Notes under the pieces: generated by a model | The model's input: only the letters and a program-made list of their open reading frames with translations | Database searches by the model: none | Told to the model about the DNA's origin: nothing | Program-made: the position numbers and the translations under genes | Source: DSWT01 sp035373625 | GTDB lineage: Bacteria; Chloroflexota; Anaerolineae; B4-G1; SLSP01 | DNA: 64,000 nucleotides | Reading direction: 5' to 3' | Assembly (NCBI GenBank): GCA_035373625.1 | Contig: DAOSNS010000020.1 | Span: forward strand, 12,379-76,378 | In this document: positions 42,928-51,980 of the stretch, in pieces | How positions within the stretch are numbered: position 1 is the stretch's first letter | Layout: every line of letters begins with the position of its first letter

Positions 42928-45093
42928 TTACGAGAAGATGAGCAGCTCGTGATCCACAATGGTGGGGAGTTCAACGTTAGCCCATCCATCGGCGCAGTGG
43001 ACGGGGAGGATTTGTGCCCCCACCTGCAAGGCCACGTTCTGCGGCGTGAAGTCGTCGGTCAGCCGCAGGGCAATATGCACCGGGCCGACCGGCAGTGTCT
43101 CTTCAACATAGCCGGGCCAGGCGCGGCTGGCGCTCAGGTTGACGATGTGCAAGACGATGCGCTCCGGCTGGCAATAGAGATGGCAATCGAGGTAGCCGGG
43201 GCCGGTGACGGTGAGGGGTAAGGTGTCATGCGCAGCCCAGCGGACGGCGTTCGCCAGCAGGTTGCCATGATCCGGCAGGTACTGACGGCCATAACAGCGG
43301 TCGAGGTCGGCAGCCAGATACACGATCCGCCCACCTGCCGGGTGTTCACGGATGAGGATCGCCGGAATGTTCGTGTGGGTCTCGCGCATCCAGCTAAACT
43401 CCGGCGGGTAGATGGGGAACGGCGGAATGTAGGTGGCCAGGACGTTCACGCTGACTTCCGGCGCGACTCCTTCCAGCGTGCCCCCAAAGGCGACGATGTC
43501 AGTCTCATCAAGCCCGTTCAAGATCGGATGCCGGGTTTCATCGGCCGGGGGCGCACCCACCTGGTTCAGTTCCGGCAGCAGACGCAAGTAGGTATGTGCC
43601 GTGTAGATGTCCCAGCTCGAGGTGTGCTCGCCTTCCACGCCGAAGCGTTTATCGGTGCGGTAGACGCCGAGGAGATCGTCCAGCGCCGGCGTGGGGCGTG
43701 GATCCCCCCAGACGTCGAAACACCCGCTGCGCCCGGTGACGACAAGGCTGCCGCCGTTGGCGACAAACGCATGGATCGCCGCAGCCTGGGCATCGGTCAG
43801 CACGCCGAGATCGGGCAGGATTAACACCGCGAAGCGGTTGGCGTCGCGCGCGACATGATCGGCGTGGACGGGCAAATAGGGGATGCGCGCCCGCGTTAAT
43901 GCCACTACGAAACCGCGCCAGGGAAGCTGTACCCTTTCGCGGACTTCGTTGCGCCCGTAGAAGTCCAGGTTTTCCTGCGACCAGAGCAGGCCCACGTTAG
44001 CGACCGGCTCGCGGTCGTAGAGATAAGCTTCGTTGTCGGCATGCCAGCGCATCAACGGCTCAACCGTTCGGAATTGCCGCCGATCATCCTGGCGCGCGCC
44101 GATGTGATGCCACCACGGCGATACCCCGCCGGCAAAGCCCTCGATCATCCAGAAGCGCGTCTCCAGAGGCGGGTTGGCAGCTTTGCGGAAGGTGTGCTCG
44201 CCCCGCACGTAGGTTGCCATACTTTCGGGAATCAGCTTATCCCACCCCAGCACGCCGTGCAACAGCTTGCCACTCAAACCGTTTTGCTCAAATCCCGTCC
44301 ACTCATCCCGCGATTGTTGATCGCTCATCAGCACCGGGGAGCGTGCGGCAATTTCCTTAAGGTCGCAGAAGGCAGTGTGTGGGCGGATAGGGTTTCCGTT
44401 GACCATCCCCAGCCATAGGCAATCGGGTCCGCCGCGCGCCTGGGTAACACGATTGTTCAGGTCCCAGTTTTCCAGGCGGCAACGATAACTCCATTTGATC
44501 CACTGCCGGTAGGCCGGATCGTACCAGTTGGCGACGGTGGGCAGCGTATAACCGGTCTCATCGCGGAACTTGCGCTGACAAGTCTCGCACTGGCAGATCA
44601 CATGGCGTCCTACGCCGGTCCAACTGTTATCGGCGAAGCCATCGGGGGAATAGAAGTCAATGATTTCTTCCAGGACGTTGGGCAGGTAAACTTTGTAATA
44701 ATCGCTATTGACACAGGTGAGATAGTGATCGTCCACCCGGCACGGTTCGCCGTTGGTATCCACGACAAACCAATCGGGATGCATGCGGTAGAAGCGTTCG
44801 TCGGCGCGGTTGGAGTCCATGCGCGCCAGCACGGTCAGACCTTCGGCGCGGGCCAGGGCCACGATCTCGCCGAATAGATCACGATCACCCAGAGAGGCCG
44901 CGCGATAGTGCAGCGCGAAGCGGCTCGGGTAGAAGGCCACAATGCCGCCGGCGTTGACGATGACGCCCTGCACCGCCGTGCGTCGCCAATAATCGCGCCA
45001 CCACGCGGCGTCATAATCAAGCGGATCCAACTCGTTCAGGTTTGTCTGTCCCCAACGACGGGTGTATTGATACCAGGGTGTTCGCATATCCAT
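42928..45093 (-). CDS. Glycoside-hydrolase-like protein with a beta-galactosidase trimerisation domain
   Basis: The 721-residue cytosolic protein has an N-terminal TIM-barrel-like region with GFADNSWTGVGRHVICQCETC (a CxxC after the barrel strand). A glutamine-amidotransferase-like domain of the GH42 trimerisation type follows (about 380-600; VLILPDLGVLTDAQ, VANGGSLVVTGRSG), then a beta-rich C-terminus. This resembles hypothetical glycosyl hydrolase family GHL6 and GH42 relatives; I cannot assign the substrate. The ATG at 45093 has GGAGG upstream, and the gene diverges from GH2 at 45267. Confidence 0.75.
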   Translation of the reverse strand: MDMRTPWYQYTRRWGQTNLNELDPLDYDAAWWRDYWRRTAVQGVIVNAGGIVAFYPSRFALHYRAASLGDRDLFGEIVALARAEGLTVLARMDSNRADERFYRMHPDWFVVDTNGEPCRVDDHYLTCVNSDYYKVYLPNVLEEIIDFYSPDGFADNSWTGVGRHVICQCETCQRKFRDETGYTLPTVANWYDPAYRQWIKWSYRCRLENWDLNNRVTQARGGPDCLWLGMVNGNPIRPHTAFCDLKEIAARSPVLMSDQQSRDEWTGFEQNGLSGKLLHGVLGWDKLIPESMATYVRGEHTFRKAANPPLETRFWMIEGFAGGVSPWWHHIGARQDDRRQFRTVEPLMRWHADNEAYLYDREPVANVGLLWSQENLDFYGRNEVRERVQLPWRGFVVALTRARIPYLPVHADHVARDANRFAVLILPDLGVLTDAQAAAIHAFVANGGSLVVTGRSGCFDVWGDPRPTPALDDLLGVYRTDKRFGVEGEHTSSWDIYTAHTYLRLLPELNQVGAPPADETRHPILNGLDETDIVAFGGTLEGVAPEVSVNVLATYIPPFPIYPPEFSWMRETHTNIPAILIREHPAGGRIVYLAADLDRCYGRQYLPDHGNLLANAVRWAAHDTLPLTVTGPGYLDCHLYCQPERIVLHIVNLSASRAWPGYVEETLPVGPVHIALRLTDDFTPQNVALQVGAQILPVHCADGWANVELPTIVDHELLIFS

Positions 45094-45109
45094 TTTTTAC
45101 CTCCCCTGT

Positions 45110-45137
45110 ATTGTACTGTGGAAAGTATGTTTTGCAA
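45110..45137 (-). promoter_or_regulatory. Minus-strand promoter of the GH-like gene
   Basis: TTGCAA (45137-45132) and TACAAT (45115-45110) are 16 bp apart on the minus strand, placing the start about 10 bases ahead of the ribosome site. No copy of the LacI operator is present here. Confidence 0.6.
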
Positions 45138-45155
45138 CAGGATGACCGCACCGAC

Positions 45156-45183
45156 TTGTAGTTCCTCAAAAGATCACTATACT
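45156..45183 (+). promoter_or_regulatory. Plus-strand promoter of the GH2 gene
   Basis: TTGTAG (45156-45161) and TATACT (45178-45183) are 16 bp apart. The transcript would start with the 7-nt repeat leader at 45201-45252. Confidence 0.55.
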
Positions 45184-45200
45184 TCATGGGTAATTCAAAT

Positions 45201-45252
45201 CCGCAACTTCTAACCCGCAACTCGTAATTCGTAATTCGTAATTCACAACTCA
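45201..45252 (+). repeat. Heptanucleotide repeat leader (GTAATTC) upstream of GH2
   Basis: CGCAACT.. units and three exact GTAATTC units, plus diverged neighbours, precede the ribosome site GGAGA and ATG at 45267. It keeps the 7-nt period seen at other leaders. Confidence 0.75.
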
Positions 45253-45266
45253 TTCGGAGACACGCT

Positions 45267-47597
45267 ATGCAAAAACAAAGTTTTAACGAACAATGGCGTT
45301 TCCACTTTGGCGATCCCCATGAATGGTGGGGCTATGTGCCGGATGTGAAAGGGTGGCAGTTGGTGAACTTGCCCCATGATTGGAGCATTGAACAGGAACG
45401 CGATCCTGCCAATCCCAGCGGCGCATCGGGCGGTTTCTTTGTCATGGGCCGTGGCTGGTATCACAAGGCTTTCGACGCCCCGGAGACATGGCGCGGCAAG
45501 AAGATCTTCATCGAGTTTGAAGGCGTCTACATGAATGCCGAAGTGTGGCTCAACGGTACGCTGTTGGGTCGCCATCCCTACGGTTACACCAGCTTTGTGT
45601 ACGACCTCACACCATGCCTGCGTATCGGCGATGAGAACGTACTGCGGGTGATGGTGGATAACAGCTATCAACGCAACAGCCGCTGGTACTCCGGTTCAGG
45701 CATCTACCGCCCCGTGTGGCTGATGGTGACGGACCCGGTGCATATCGAGCCGTGGGGCGTGTATATCACTATGCCGGAAGTGAGGCCAGATGTCGCCCTG
45801 ATGCGTGTCGAAACAACCGTGGTGAACGAGATGAACGAGGCGCAACCCGTGATGGTGCGCAGCCGCATCGTTGCCCATGATGGAACGGTGGTCGGTGTCG
45901 CCGAGACCGGAGCGCCGCTCGATTCCGATGGCGAGAGCATTTACGCCCAGGATGTGTGGGTGACGCAGCCGTGCCTGTGGTCGCCGGACACACCAACCCT
46001 CTACCGGCTGGAGACGGCGGTGATGATCGGTGACCGGATTGTGGACACCGCCACGACGCCGTTCGGCATCCGCAGCCTGCACTTCGACGCGCAAACCGGT
46101 TTCCTGCTCAACGGACAACCGCTGCTTCTCAAAGGCGGCTGCGTCCACCACGATAACGGTGTGATGGGCGCGGCGGCCTATCCGCGCTCGGAAGAGCGCA
46201 AGGTAGAACTGCTCAAAGCCAGCGGCTTCAACGCGGTCCGCTGCGCGCACAATCCCCCTTCCCCGGCGTTCCTGGACGCCTGCGACCGGCTCGGCATGCT
46301 GGTGATTGACGAAGCCTTTGATTGCTGGCGTGTGGGCAAGAATCCCGGCGACTACCACGCCAGCTTCGATGACTGGTGGCAGCGCGACCTCGACAGCATG
46401 CTCTACCGTGACCGCAACCATCCGAGCATCATCATGTGGAGCATCGGTAACGAGGTGTACGAGCGCGCCGGGGAATCGAACGGTGTGGCGCTGGCGCGGA
46501 TGCTGGCCGATCACGTGCGCGCGGTGGACCCAACCCGCCCTGTCACCTCGGCGATCAACGGCGGACACAATGCCTGGCCCTGGGAACAGACCGACGGTGT
46601 GTTCGCCGCGTTGGATGTCGGCGGATACAACTACCAGCACGGCCAGTATCGCCCCGACCACGAGCGCCGCCCGGAGCGGGTGATGTACGGCTCGGAGTCC
46701 ACGGCCCAAGAAGCCTTCGAGCACTGGATGGACGTGCTGGATTTGCCCTACGTCATCGGCGACTTCGTCTGGACGGCGCTGGATTATCTGGGCGAGGCCG
46801 GCATCGGGCGGGTCTACTTTGAGGACGAGCCGTTCACCTTCCTCGGCGCGTACCCCTGGAACCAGGCCAATTGTGGTGATATTGATCTGTGTGGCTTCAA
46901 GCGTCCGCAATCCTACTACCGCGATGTACTATGGGGCAACGGCGACCCGCTTTACATCGCCGTGCATTATCCCGTCCCCGCAGGCAAAACGCCGAAGACG
47001 ACGTACTGGGGGTGGCCGGACGTGGATGCGAACTGGACGTGGCCGGGCCGGGAGGGCGAGACGTTCCGGGTGGACGTGTATTCCGCGTGCGAGCAAGTCG
47101 AGCTATTCCTCAACGGCGCGTCGCTCGGCGTGCAACCGACGACACGCGAGCAGCGCTTTATGGCGACGTTCACCGTCCCTTACGCGCCCGGCACGCTCAA
47201 GGCGGTGGGGTACAGCGACGGGCAGCCGGTCGCGGAGCGCGAACTGAGCACCGTCGGCGCGCCGGCCGGCATCCGGCTCACGCCCGACCGCGCCTGGCTC
47301 AAGGCCGAGGCCGGCGATCTCAGCTTCGTCACCGTCGAGGTGGTGGATGCAGAGGGTCGTATGCACCCGCACGCCGATCACCCGATTTTCTTCACCGTGA
47401 TGGGCGCAGGGACGTTAGCCGCCGTTGGCAACGGCAACCCGGCCAGCGATGAAGCCTACCGCGGCAACCGGCGCCGCGCCTATCGTGGACGGTGTCTGGC
47501 CGTCGTAAAGGCCTCCGGCGAACCGGGTGAAATCCGCTTGCGCGCGCAGGCCGATGGGTTGGAGGCGGCGGAGGTCGTTATTCAGGTAGGCGGATAA
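45267..47597 (+). CDS. Glycoside hydrolase family 2 enzyme (beta-galactosidase-like)
   Basis: The 776-residue protein has the GH2 order: sugar-binding jelly roll (1-170; NLPHDWSIEQ, WYHKAF), Ig-like domain, TIM barrel (about 270-570) and C-terminal Ig-like domains of the DUF4982/invasin type (to 776). The acid/base Glu is in MWSIGNEVYE (about 396) and the nucleophile is probably the Glu of MYGSES (about 477). No signal peptide, so it acts on imported oligosaccharides. Family members cleave beta-galactosides, beta-glucuronides or beta-xylosides; the exact bond is not decided here. Confidence 0.9.
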   Translation: MQKQSFNEQWRFHFGDPHEWWGYVPDVKGWQLVNLPHDWSIEQERDPANPSGASGGFFVMGRGWYHKAFDAPETWRGKKIFIEFEGVYMNAEVWLNGTLLGRHPYGYTSFVYDLTPCLRIGDENVLRVMVDNSYQRNSRWYSGSGIYRPVWLMVTDPVHIEPWGVYITMPEVRPDVALMRVETTVVNEMNEAQPVMVRSRIVAHDGTVVGVAETGAPLDSDGESIYAQDVWVTQPCLWSPDTPTLYRLETAVMIGDRIVDTATTPFGIRSLHFDAQTGFLLNGQPLLLKGGCVHHDNGVMGAAAYPRSEERKVELLKASGFNAVRCAHNPPSPAFLDACDRLGMLVIDEAFDCWRVGKNPGDYHASFDDWWQRDLDSMLYRDRNHPSIIMWSIGNEVYERAGESNGVALARMLADHVRAVDPTRPVTSAINGGHNAWPWEQTDGVFAALDVGGYNYQHGQYRPDHERRPERVMYGSESTAQEAFEHWMDVLDLPYVIGDFVWTALDYLGEAGIGRVYFEDEPFTFLGAYPWNQANCGDIDLCGFKRPQSYYRDVLWGNGDPLYIAVHYPVPAGKTPKTTYWGWPDVDANWTWPGREGETFRVDVYSACEQVELFLNGASLGVQPTTREQRFMATFTVPYAPGTLKAVGYSDGQPVAERELSTVGAPAGIRLTPDRAWLKAEAGDLSFVTVEVVDAEGRMHPHADHPIFFTVMGAGTLAAVGNGNPASDEAYRGNRRRAYRGRCLAVVKASGEPGEIRLRAQADGLEAAEVVIQVGG

Positions 47598-47608
47598 CTT
47601 GCGTGCTC

Positions 47609-47669
47609 GCCGCCCCGGGGACGGGGCGGCGTTATGTGAACTTCACTGCCCCCGGAGACGGGGGCAGTG
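47609..47669. repeat. Two GC-rich hairpins downstream of GH2
   Basis: GCCGCCCCGGGGACGGGGCGGC (47609-47630) and CACTGCCCCC-GGAGAC-GGGGGCAGTG (47644-47669) are near-perfect stems. They lie in a 358-bp gap between the convergent GH2 gene and the small minus-strand genes. Beyond them, 47670-47955 shows no convincing gene. Confidence 0.7.
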
Positions 47670-47955
47670 AGTTTTACATCGAAAGGGCGTTTTGGAGCAG
47701 CGCCTCGACGCTGCGTTGCAGCTGCTCGCCCCCGACCGACAATGGGGGCTGGGCAATGTGCAAAAAGTGTAAACCAATTTCAGGCAGAAAATGAACCATC
47801 CCTGGTTTCCCCCCAAAAATAGGCCGCTCAAGCGGCAGGTTAATAGACTAACTATAGGTAGGACGCACTTCGCACCTATAATGACGCATATTGTGTGCAA
47901 ATCCGAGCGTTTTATGGCGTTTCTAAGTGCGTCCCACCTCGCTGAGTGTGAAAAG

Positions 47956-48288
47956 TCAGACCAGGTCCGCCAAACGCAGCAGCCGATCAGAATAGTTGCG
48001 CGCTTGCAGCGCCAGCAGTTCACGCGGCGCACTCTGCGGCCAAAGTCTGCGCCACAACAACAGTTCCCGTTGAAGCGGAGCTAAATCCAGGAGCAGCGCA
48101 GGCGGGACGTGCGCGGCGCTCCATTCGATGAATAAGGCCGCTTCGCGCAGCAGTTGCCCGACCAATTCGTCATACTGCGGAGAAGTCGCCCGCGAGGAAA
48201 TCCGCGCCAGCGTCGAAGCCAGATTGCCGATCTGCTGCCGCCAATCCAGATGCATAAAACGTTCCCGGAACTGGGGTGAGTTTGTCAT
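47956..48288 (-). CDS. Small conserved-looking protein next to DUF5674, function unknown
   Basis: The 110-residue protein is helical and Leu/Ala/Arg-rich with no signal peptide (MTNSPQFRERFMHLDWRQQIG...). I do not recognise a named domain. Its ATG overlaps the stop of the DUF5674 gene by four bases (ATGA), so the two are almost certainly translated together and may form a two-protein module. It is the last gene of the long minus-strand operon. Confidence 0.7.
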   Translation of the reverse strand: MTNSPQFRERFMHLDWRQQIGNLASTLARISSRATSPQYDELVGQLLREAALFIEWSAAHVPPALLLDLAPLQRELLLWRRLWPQSAPRELLALQARNYSDRLLRLADLV

Positions 48289-48626
48289 GCTTCCACCTCA
48301 AACGCTTGCCGCACAATGGCCTCAATCCACGCGCGGAGCGCCGGATCCTGGACTTCCATAGAACGGTTATTCTGTTTTGGACGAATGTTGATCAAAGATT
48401 CAAAGCCAACTTCGCGTTCCAGCGGATACCAATCTGCGCCCCAAATGTCAGCTTGTCGGCTGCCATCCTCCAACCATGCCTGTTCGCAATCGGCATAAAG
48501 ATCTCCACCGCCGGCCAAAATGCCTCGTTCTACATCCACCGCCAGTTTAACCAGCGTCTCGCCAAAGGCTTCACACATTTGGGTCAATTGCTCTGGGGTT
48601 ACACGTTCTCGGATAATCAAAATCAT
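48285..48626 (-). CDS. DUF5674 family protein
   Basis: Starting at the ATG at 48626 (AAAGGAG five bases upstream) the product is 113 residues. MILIIRERVTPEQL, then VKLAVDVERGILAGGGDLYA and NIRPKQNNRSMEVQD, match what I remember of DUF5674. The function is unknown. The frame is open far upstream into the dehydrogenase gene, but only this start has a ribosome site. It overlaps the next small gene by four bases and follows the dehydrogenase by 14 bases, so it belongs to the same operon. Confidence 0.8.
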   Translation of the reverse strand: MILIIRERVTPEQLTQMCEAFGETLVKLAVDVERGILAGGGDLYADCEQAWLEDGSRQADIWGADWYPLEREVGFESLINIRPKQNNRSMEVQDPALRAWIEAIVRQAFEVEA

Positions 48627-48640
48627 ACTGACTCCTTTAC

Positions 48641-49909
48641 TCATACATTTAGGATGATCGTCAGATCGCCATTGACGGCGGCTTTTAGGATCGGCCCCAT
48701 ATACGCATCCACCATCTCCGCCGTGAGCGGGACGGGCATGTTCTGCAACTTCATCTTGAGCTGCGGGTCTTTGGCGGCGACGAGCGCCCGTTCGATGTGG
48801 GCCGGGGTGAAGCCGGGGACTTCGGCGAGCCGCGTGGGGAAGCCGATGCGCCGGGCAAAAGCGAACATCGCTTCGGCCACGGCGACACCCAAATCGCGCC
48901 CGTGGAGGCGGCTCACGTCGCCGGTGGTCAAGCCGGCGTCCGCGTAGAGACGGGCCAGCGTCCGCAGTGGCGTTTCGATGGCCGGGGCGAAAAAGACGGT
49001 GTAGTAGGGGTTCATCAGCGCGCAGGCGCGTCCGTGGCTGAGGATGTCCACGAGCGAGAAGCTGGTGAGGTGCCCGCCGTTCGTCCCGCCGAGCATGATG
49101 GCGTAGCCGCCCAGGTCGGTCGCCAGGCACAGGGCCTCGCGGGCCTCGGCGTCCTGCGGATGTTCCAGCGCGCGCGGCAGGTCATTCACCACCAGGCCGA
49201 TGGCGGCCTCGGCGACGGCTTCGATCTGCGTGTAGGTGGGTTTGCCCACCGCGCCGTAGAGCACTTCCAGCGCGTGGGAGATGCCGTCCAGCGCGCCGTC
49301 GGCAGTGAGGGCGGGGGGCGCGCCGTAGGTCACGGTGTAGTCGAAGACGGGGGCGACGGGGACGATGGCGTCATCCACGATGAGCTTCTTCTGGCCAGTC
49401 GCCGTGTCGGTGATGTTGGCGTATTTGGTGAGGTGCGCGGCGGAACTGGCCGCCGTCTGGATGGCGACGTGCGGCGTGAGCGGTTTGCCACTGGCCTGCA
49501 CCGCCGCCGTCACCAACCCGGTACCGAAATAGTCGTCAATCGCGCCGCCGAGCGTCCGCAAGACCTCCGCAGCCTTCGCCGCGTCAATGGTGCTCCCGCC
49601 GCCAAAACTGATGATGATGTCGGGATTGAGCGTCTTGAGCGCGTCGGCGATGCGGAACACATCCTCGCGGGGGGTGTTCGGTCGAGCACCCTTGATCTCG
49701 CCCAGCAGCACGACATCGGCCCGCGCCAACGCCTCGCGGATGGTCTGGACGAAGGCATCGCTACCGGGAAAAGTGCCGCGAATCAGCACGGCGCGCCGCC
49801 CCCACGTCGCTGCAATCGCGCCGACGCGCGCGAGTACCTCCGTGCCGAACAGATAGCGGTCGCCTTTGAATTCGTGCAACAGCGCCCGTGCTTGTGCAAA
49901 TTTTGGCAT
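48641..49909 (-). CDS. Iron-containing alcohol dehydrogenase
   Basis: The ATG at 49909 has GGAGGG six bases upstream; the frame continues further 5' into the repeat without a ribosome site. The 422-residue product has the NAD(P)-binding FGGGSTIDAAKA of the Fe-ADH fold. Metal-ligand regions are TADGALDGISHALE and GGHLTSFSLVDILSHGRACALMNP. It probably oxidises or reduces a small alcohol, aldehyde or sugar derivative. Neighbouring sugar kinases and GH genes point to pentose or uronate metabolism, but the substrate cannot be read off. Confidence 0.88.
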   Translation of the reverse strand: MPKFAQARALLHEFKGDRYLFGTEVLARVGAIAATWGRRAVLIRGTFPGSDAFVQTIREALARADVVLLGEIKGARPNTPREDVFRIADALKTLNPDIIISFGGGSTIDAAKAAEVLRTLGGAIDDYFGTGLVTAAVQASGKPLTPHVAIQTAASSAAHLTKYANITDTATGQKKLIVDDAIVPVAPVFDYTVTYGAPPALTADGALDGISHALEVLYGAVGKPTYTQIEAVAEAAIGLVVNDLPRALEHPQDAEAREALCLATDLGGYAIMLGGTNGGHLTSFSLVDILSHGRACALMNPYYTVFFAPAIETPLRTLARLYADAGLTTGDVSRLHGRDLGVAVAEAMFAFARRIGFPTRLAEVPGFTPAHIERALVAAKDPQLKMKLQNMPVPLTAEMVDAYMGPILKAAVNGDLTIILNV

Positions 49910-49968
49910 TGTGAACCCTCCGGTAAGTCTGATAAGCGTCTGCTCGCCAAAGATGATTTCTGATTTTA

Positions 49969-50043
49969 TCAGCAGATTTAGCAGATTAAGTGGATTTTCT
50001 GATTGATCTGATTGTAATCTGCTAAATCTGCTTAATCTGCCGA
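49969..50043. repeat. Inverted 9-nt repeat element (AATCTGCTA type), copy 1
   Basis: CAGCAGATTTAGCAGATTAAG on one side is answered by TAATCTGCTAAATCTGCTTAATCTGC on the other (each listed in part), giving an imperfect stem built from 9-nt units. It lies between the dehydrogenase and ribokinase genes. A second copy is at 58594-58670. Confidence 0.75.
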
Positions 50044-50065
50044 CAAATAACATGTGCTGGATACG

Positions 50066-50989
50066 TTACAAACGCGCCTGCAAGAACGCTTCAATTTCCT
50101 CCCGCCACGGGATCGAGGGCTGCGCGCCCATGCGCTGCACGCAGAGCGCACCGCCCGCGCTAGCGAAGCGCACGGCATCCGCCAGGCTTTGCCTCTCCGC
50201 CAGGGCGACGACGAGGCAGCCACAGTAGGTGTCGCCGGCGGCAGTGGTGTCTATGGCTTCGACGGGGAAGGCGGGGATGTGCTGCACGCTCCCTTCCGCC
50301 GCCACGACCGATCCGGCTTCGCCCAGCGTGATGATGGCCGTCTGTGCGCCCAGTTCGCGCAATTTCTGCGCCGCTGCCCGCGCCGAAGCGACATCTGTGA
50401 CAGGAATACCGGTGAGAGCGGTGGCTTCCGGCTCGTTGGCGACGACGATGGTCACTTTCTTGAGCTGCGCCAGGTCGAACGGCAAGGCCGGGGCGTAGTT
50501 CCAGACCACGGGTGTGCCCACCTCGGCGGCGATGTCCAGCGCGCGGGCGATGGATTCGGGCGGAATCTCGAATTGCATCAGCACGCAGGCGGCCTCGGCG
50601 ATGAGGTCACGCACGGCCTCCACGCGCTCCGGCGTGAGGCGGGCGTTGGCGCCCGGCGCGACCGAGAGGTAGTTGTGCCCGCCCTCGCCGATCATCACCA
50701 GCGCCGTGCCGCTCGAAATGCCCGTGTCGCGGTAGATGTAGTCGGTATTGATGCGGCTCTCGCGGAATCCGGCAAGCATGCGCTCCGCATAAGGGTCGTC
50801 GCCGACGCAATTGACGAAAATAACGTTCCCGCCTGCACGTCCGGCGGCCACCGCTTGATTCGCGCCCTTGCCGCCGAAGGTCTGCATAAAAACCGCATTG
50901 ACCACGGTCTCATCTCGCGCGGGCAGGTGATCCATTTTCATAATAAAATCAATGTTCGAGCTGCCGATGACGACAATCGGTTTAACCAT
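50066..50989 (-). CDS. Ribokinase-like PfkB-family sugar kinase
   Basis: The 307-residue protein has the PfkB N-terminal signature FGGKGANQAVAAGRAGG and the C-terminal DTTAAGDTYCG with the catalytic Asp and anion hole. Its length and N-terminus (PIVVIGSSNIDFIMKMD) fit ribokinase, which phosphorylates D-ribose at O5, though related enzymes accept other sugars. Its start overlaps the end of the ROK gene by eight bases, so the two are coupled. In this cluster it may phosphorylate a pentose or apiose-derived sugar. Confidence 0.9.
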   Translation of the reverse strand: MVKPIVVIGSSNIDFIMKMDHLPARDETVVNAVFMQTFGGKGANQAVAAGRAGGNVIFVNCVGDDPYAERMLAGFRESRINTDYIYRDTGISSGTALVMIGEGGHNYLSVAPGANARLTPERVEAVRDLIAEAACVLMQFEIPPESIARALDIAAEVGTPVVWNYAPALPFDLAQLKKVTIVVANEPEATALTGIPVTDVASARAAAQKLRELGAQTAIITLGEAGSVVAAEGSVQHIPAFPVEAIDTTAAGDTYCGCLVVALAERQSLADAVRFASAGGALCVQRMGAQPSIPWREEIEAFLQARL

Positions 50990-51980
50990 TGTATTCTTCC
51001 CTCACTTTCTGTTCCGCCCAGGCCGCCGCGCCGATCAGCCCGGCGTTGGCACCGAGTTGGGCAGGGACGATTGCGATATGATCCACCGGCGCCAGGTGCA
51101 CACGTTCGTACAGCGTGCGCCGCGCCGGCTCAAAGAGCAGGTCGCCGACCCCGGCCATACCGCCGCCGATCACTATCCGTTGCGGGTTGATCGTCAGTAC
51201 CACGTTGCTGATCACAATGCCCAGGTATACCCCGGCACGTTCAAAGATAGCGCGCGCTACCGGATCACCACTTTGCGCAGCGCGCGCGACCATATCGGCG
51301 GTGATACGGGTCGGGTCGCCGTCGGCCATATCTCGCAGACAGGTCTCGCAGCCCTCGCGCACGGCTCGCACCGCCGCGGCCGCAATCGCCGTGCCCGAAG
51401 CGTAGACTTCCAGGCAGCCGCGCCCACCGCAGGTGCAGGGCAGTCCGTCCACCTCGACAATCTGGTGACCGATCTCGCCAAGTGTGCCGTTTATGCCCCA
51501 CAAGAGTTGTCCGTTGACCACGATGCCGCCGCCGATACCTGTGCCCAACGTCAAGCAGGCAAGTGTGTCTACGCCGCGTCCTGCGCCGTACCTCCACTCG
51601 CCGAAGGTCATTGCACGCGCATCGTTGATGAGATGGATCGGCAGGTGCAGCGCCGCCGTCAGCGTCTCCGCCACGCGCACGCCGATCCAATGTCCGGCCA
51701 GGTTGGGCAAGAACTCCACCACGCCTTCCGTCGGGTTCAGACGACCGGGCAATCCCAGTCCGACGGCGCGTACCTGCACAAGCGTTAGCCCGGCAGCGGC
51801 GATGGCCTCACGTATCAAGCCGGCCAGACGCGCCAGCACAGCCGCGTGCCCCTCGTGCGAAAGGGTGGGAGCGTGCCGCATGGCAAGCAGGCGCTCTGTT
51901 CCGGTATCCCAGACGGCAGCGCGGAGATTTGTACCGCCCACGTCTACACCTGCAAAATAACGAGTCTCGGCACTCATCAT
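50982..51980 (-). CDS. ROK-family sugar kinase
   Basis: The 332-residue protein has the ATP-binding GVDVGGTNLRAAVWD, the catalytic region INDARAMTFGEW and the ROK zinc motif CTCGGRGCLEVYASG. No N-terminal DNA-binding domain, so it is a kinase rather than a repressor. Glucose or another hexose is the usual substrate. The start overlaps the GH28 stop by one base (TGATG), a sign of translational coupling. Confidence 0.9.
   Translation of the reverse strand: MMSAETRYFAGVDVGGTNLRAAVWDTGTERLLAMRHAPTLSHEGHAAVLARLAGLIREAIAAAGLTLVQVRAVGLGLPGRLNPTEGVVEFLPNLAGHWIGVRVAETLTAALHLPIHLINDARAMTFGEWRYGAGRGVDTLACLTLGTGIGGGIVVNGQLLWGINGTLGEIGHQIVEVDGLPCTCGGRGCLEVYASGTAIAAAAVRAVREGCETCLRDMADGDPTRITADMVARAAQSGDPVARAIFERAGVYLGIVISNVVLTINPQRIVIGGGMAGVGDLLFEPARRTLYERVHLAPVDHIAIVPAQLGANAGLIGAAAWAEQKVREEYNG

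Noticed and set aside
48797..49963. Long plus-strand open frame opposite the iron alcohol dehydrogenase
   Set aside because: Composition is Gly/Arg/Val-rich without motifs, and the dehydrogenase on the other strand is clearly real.
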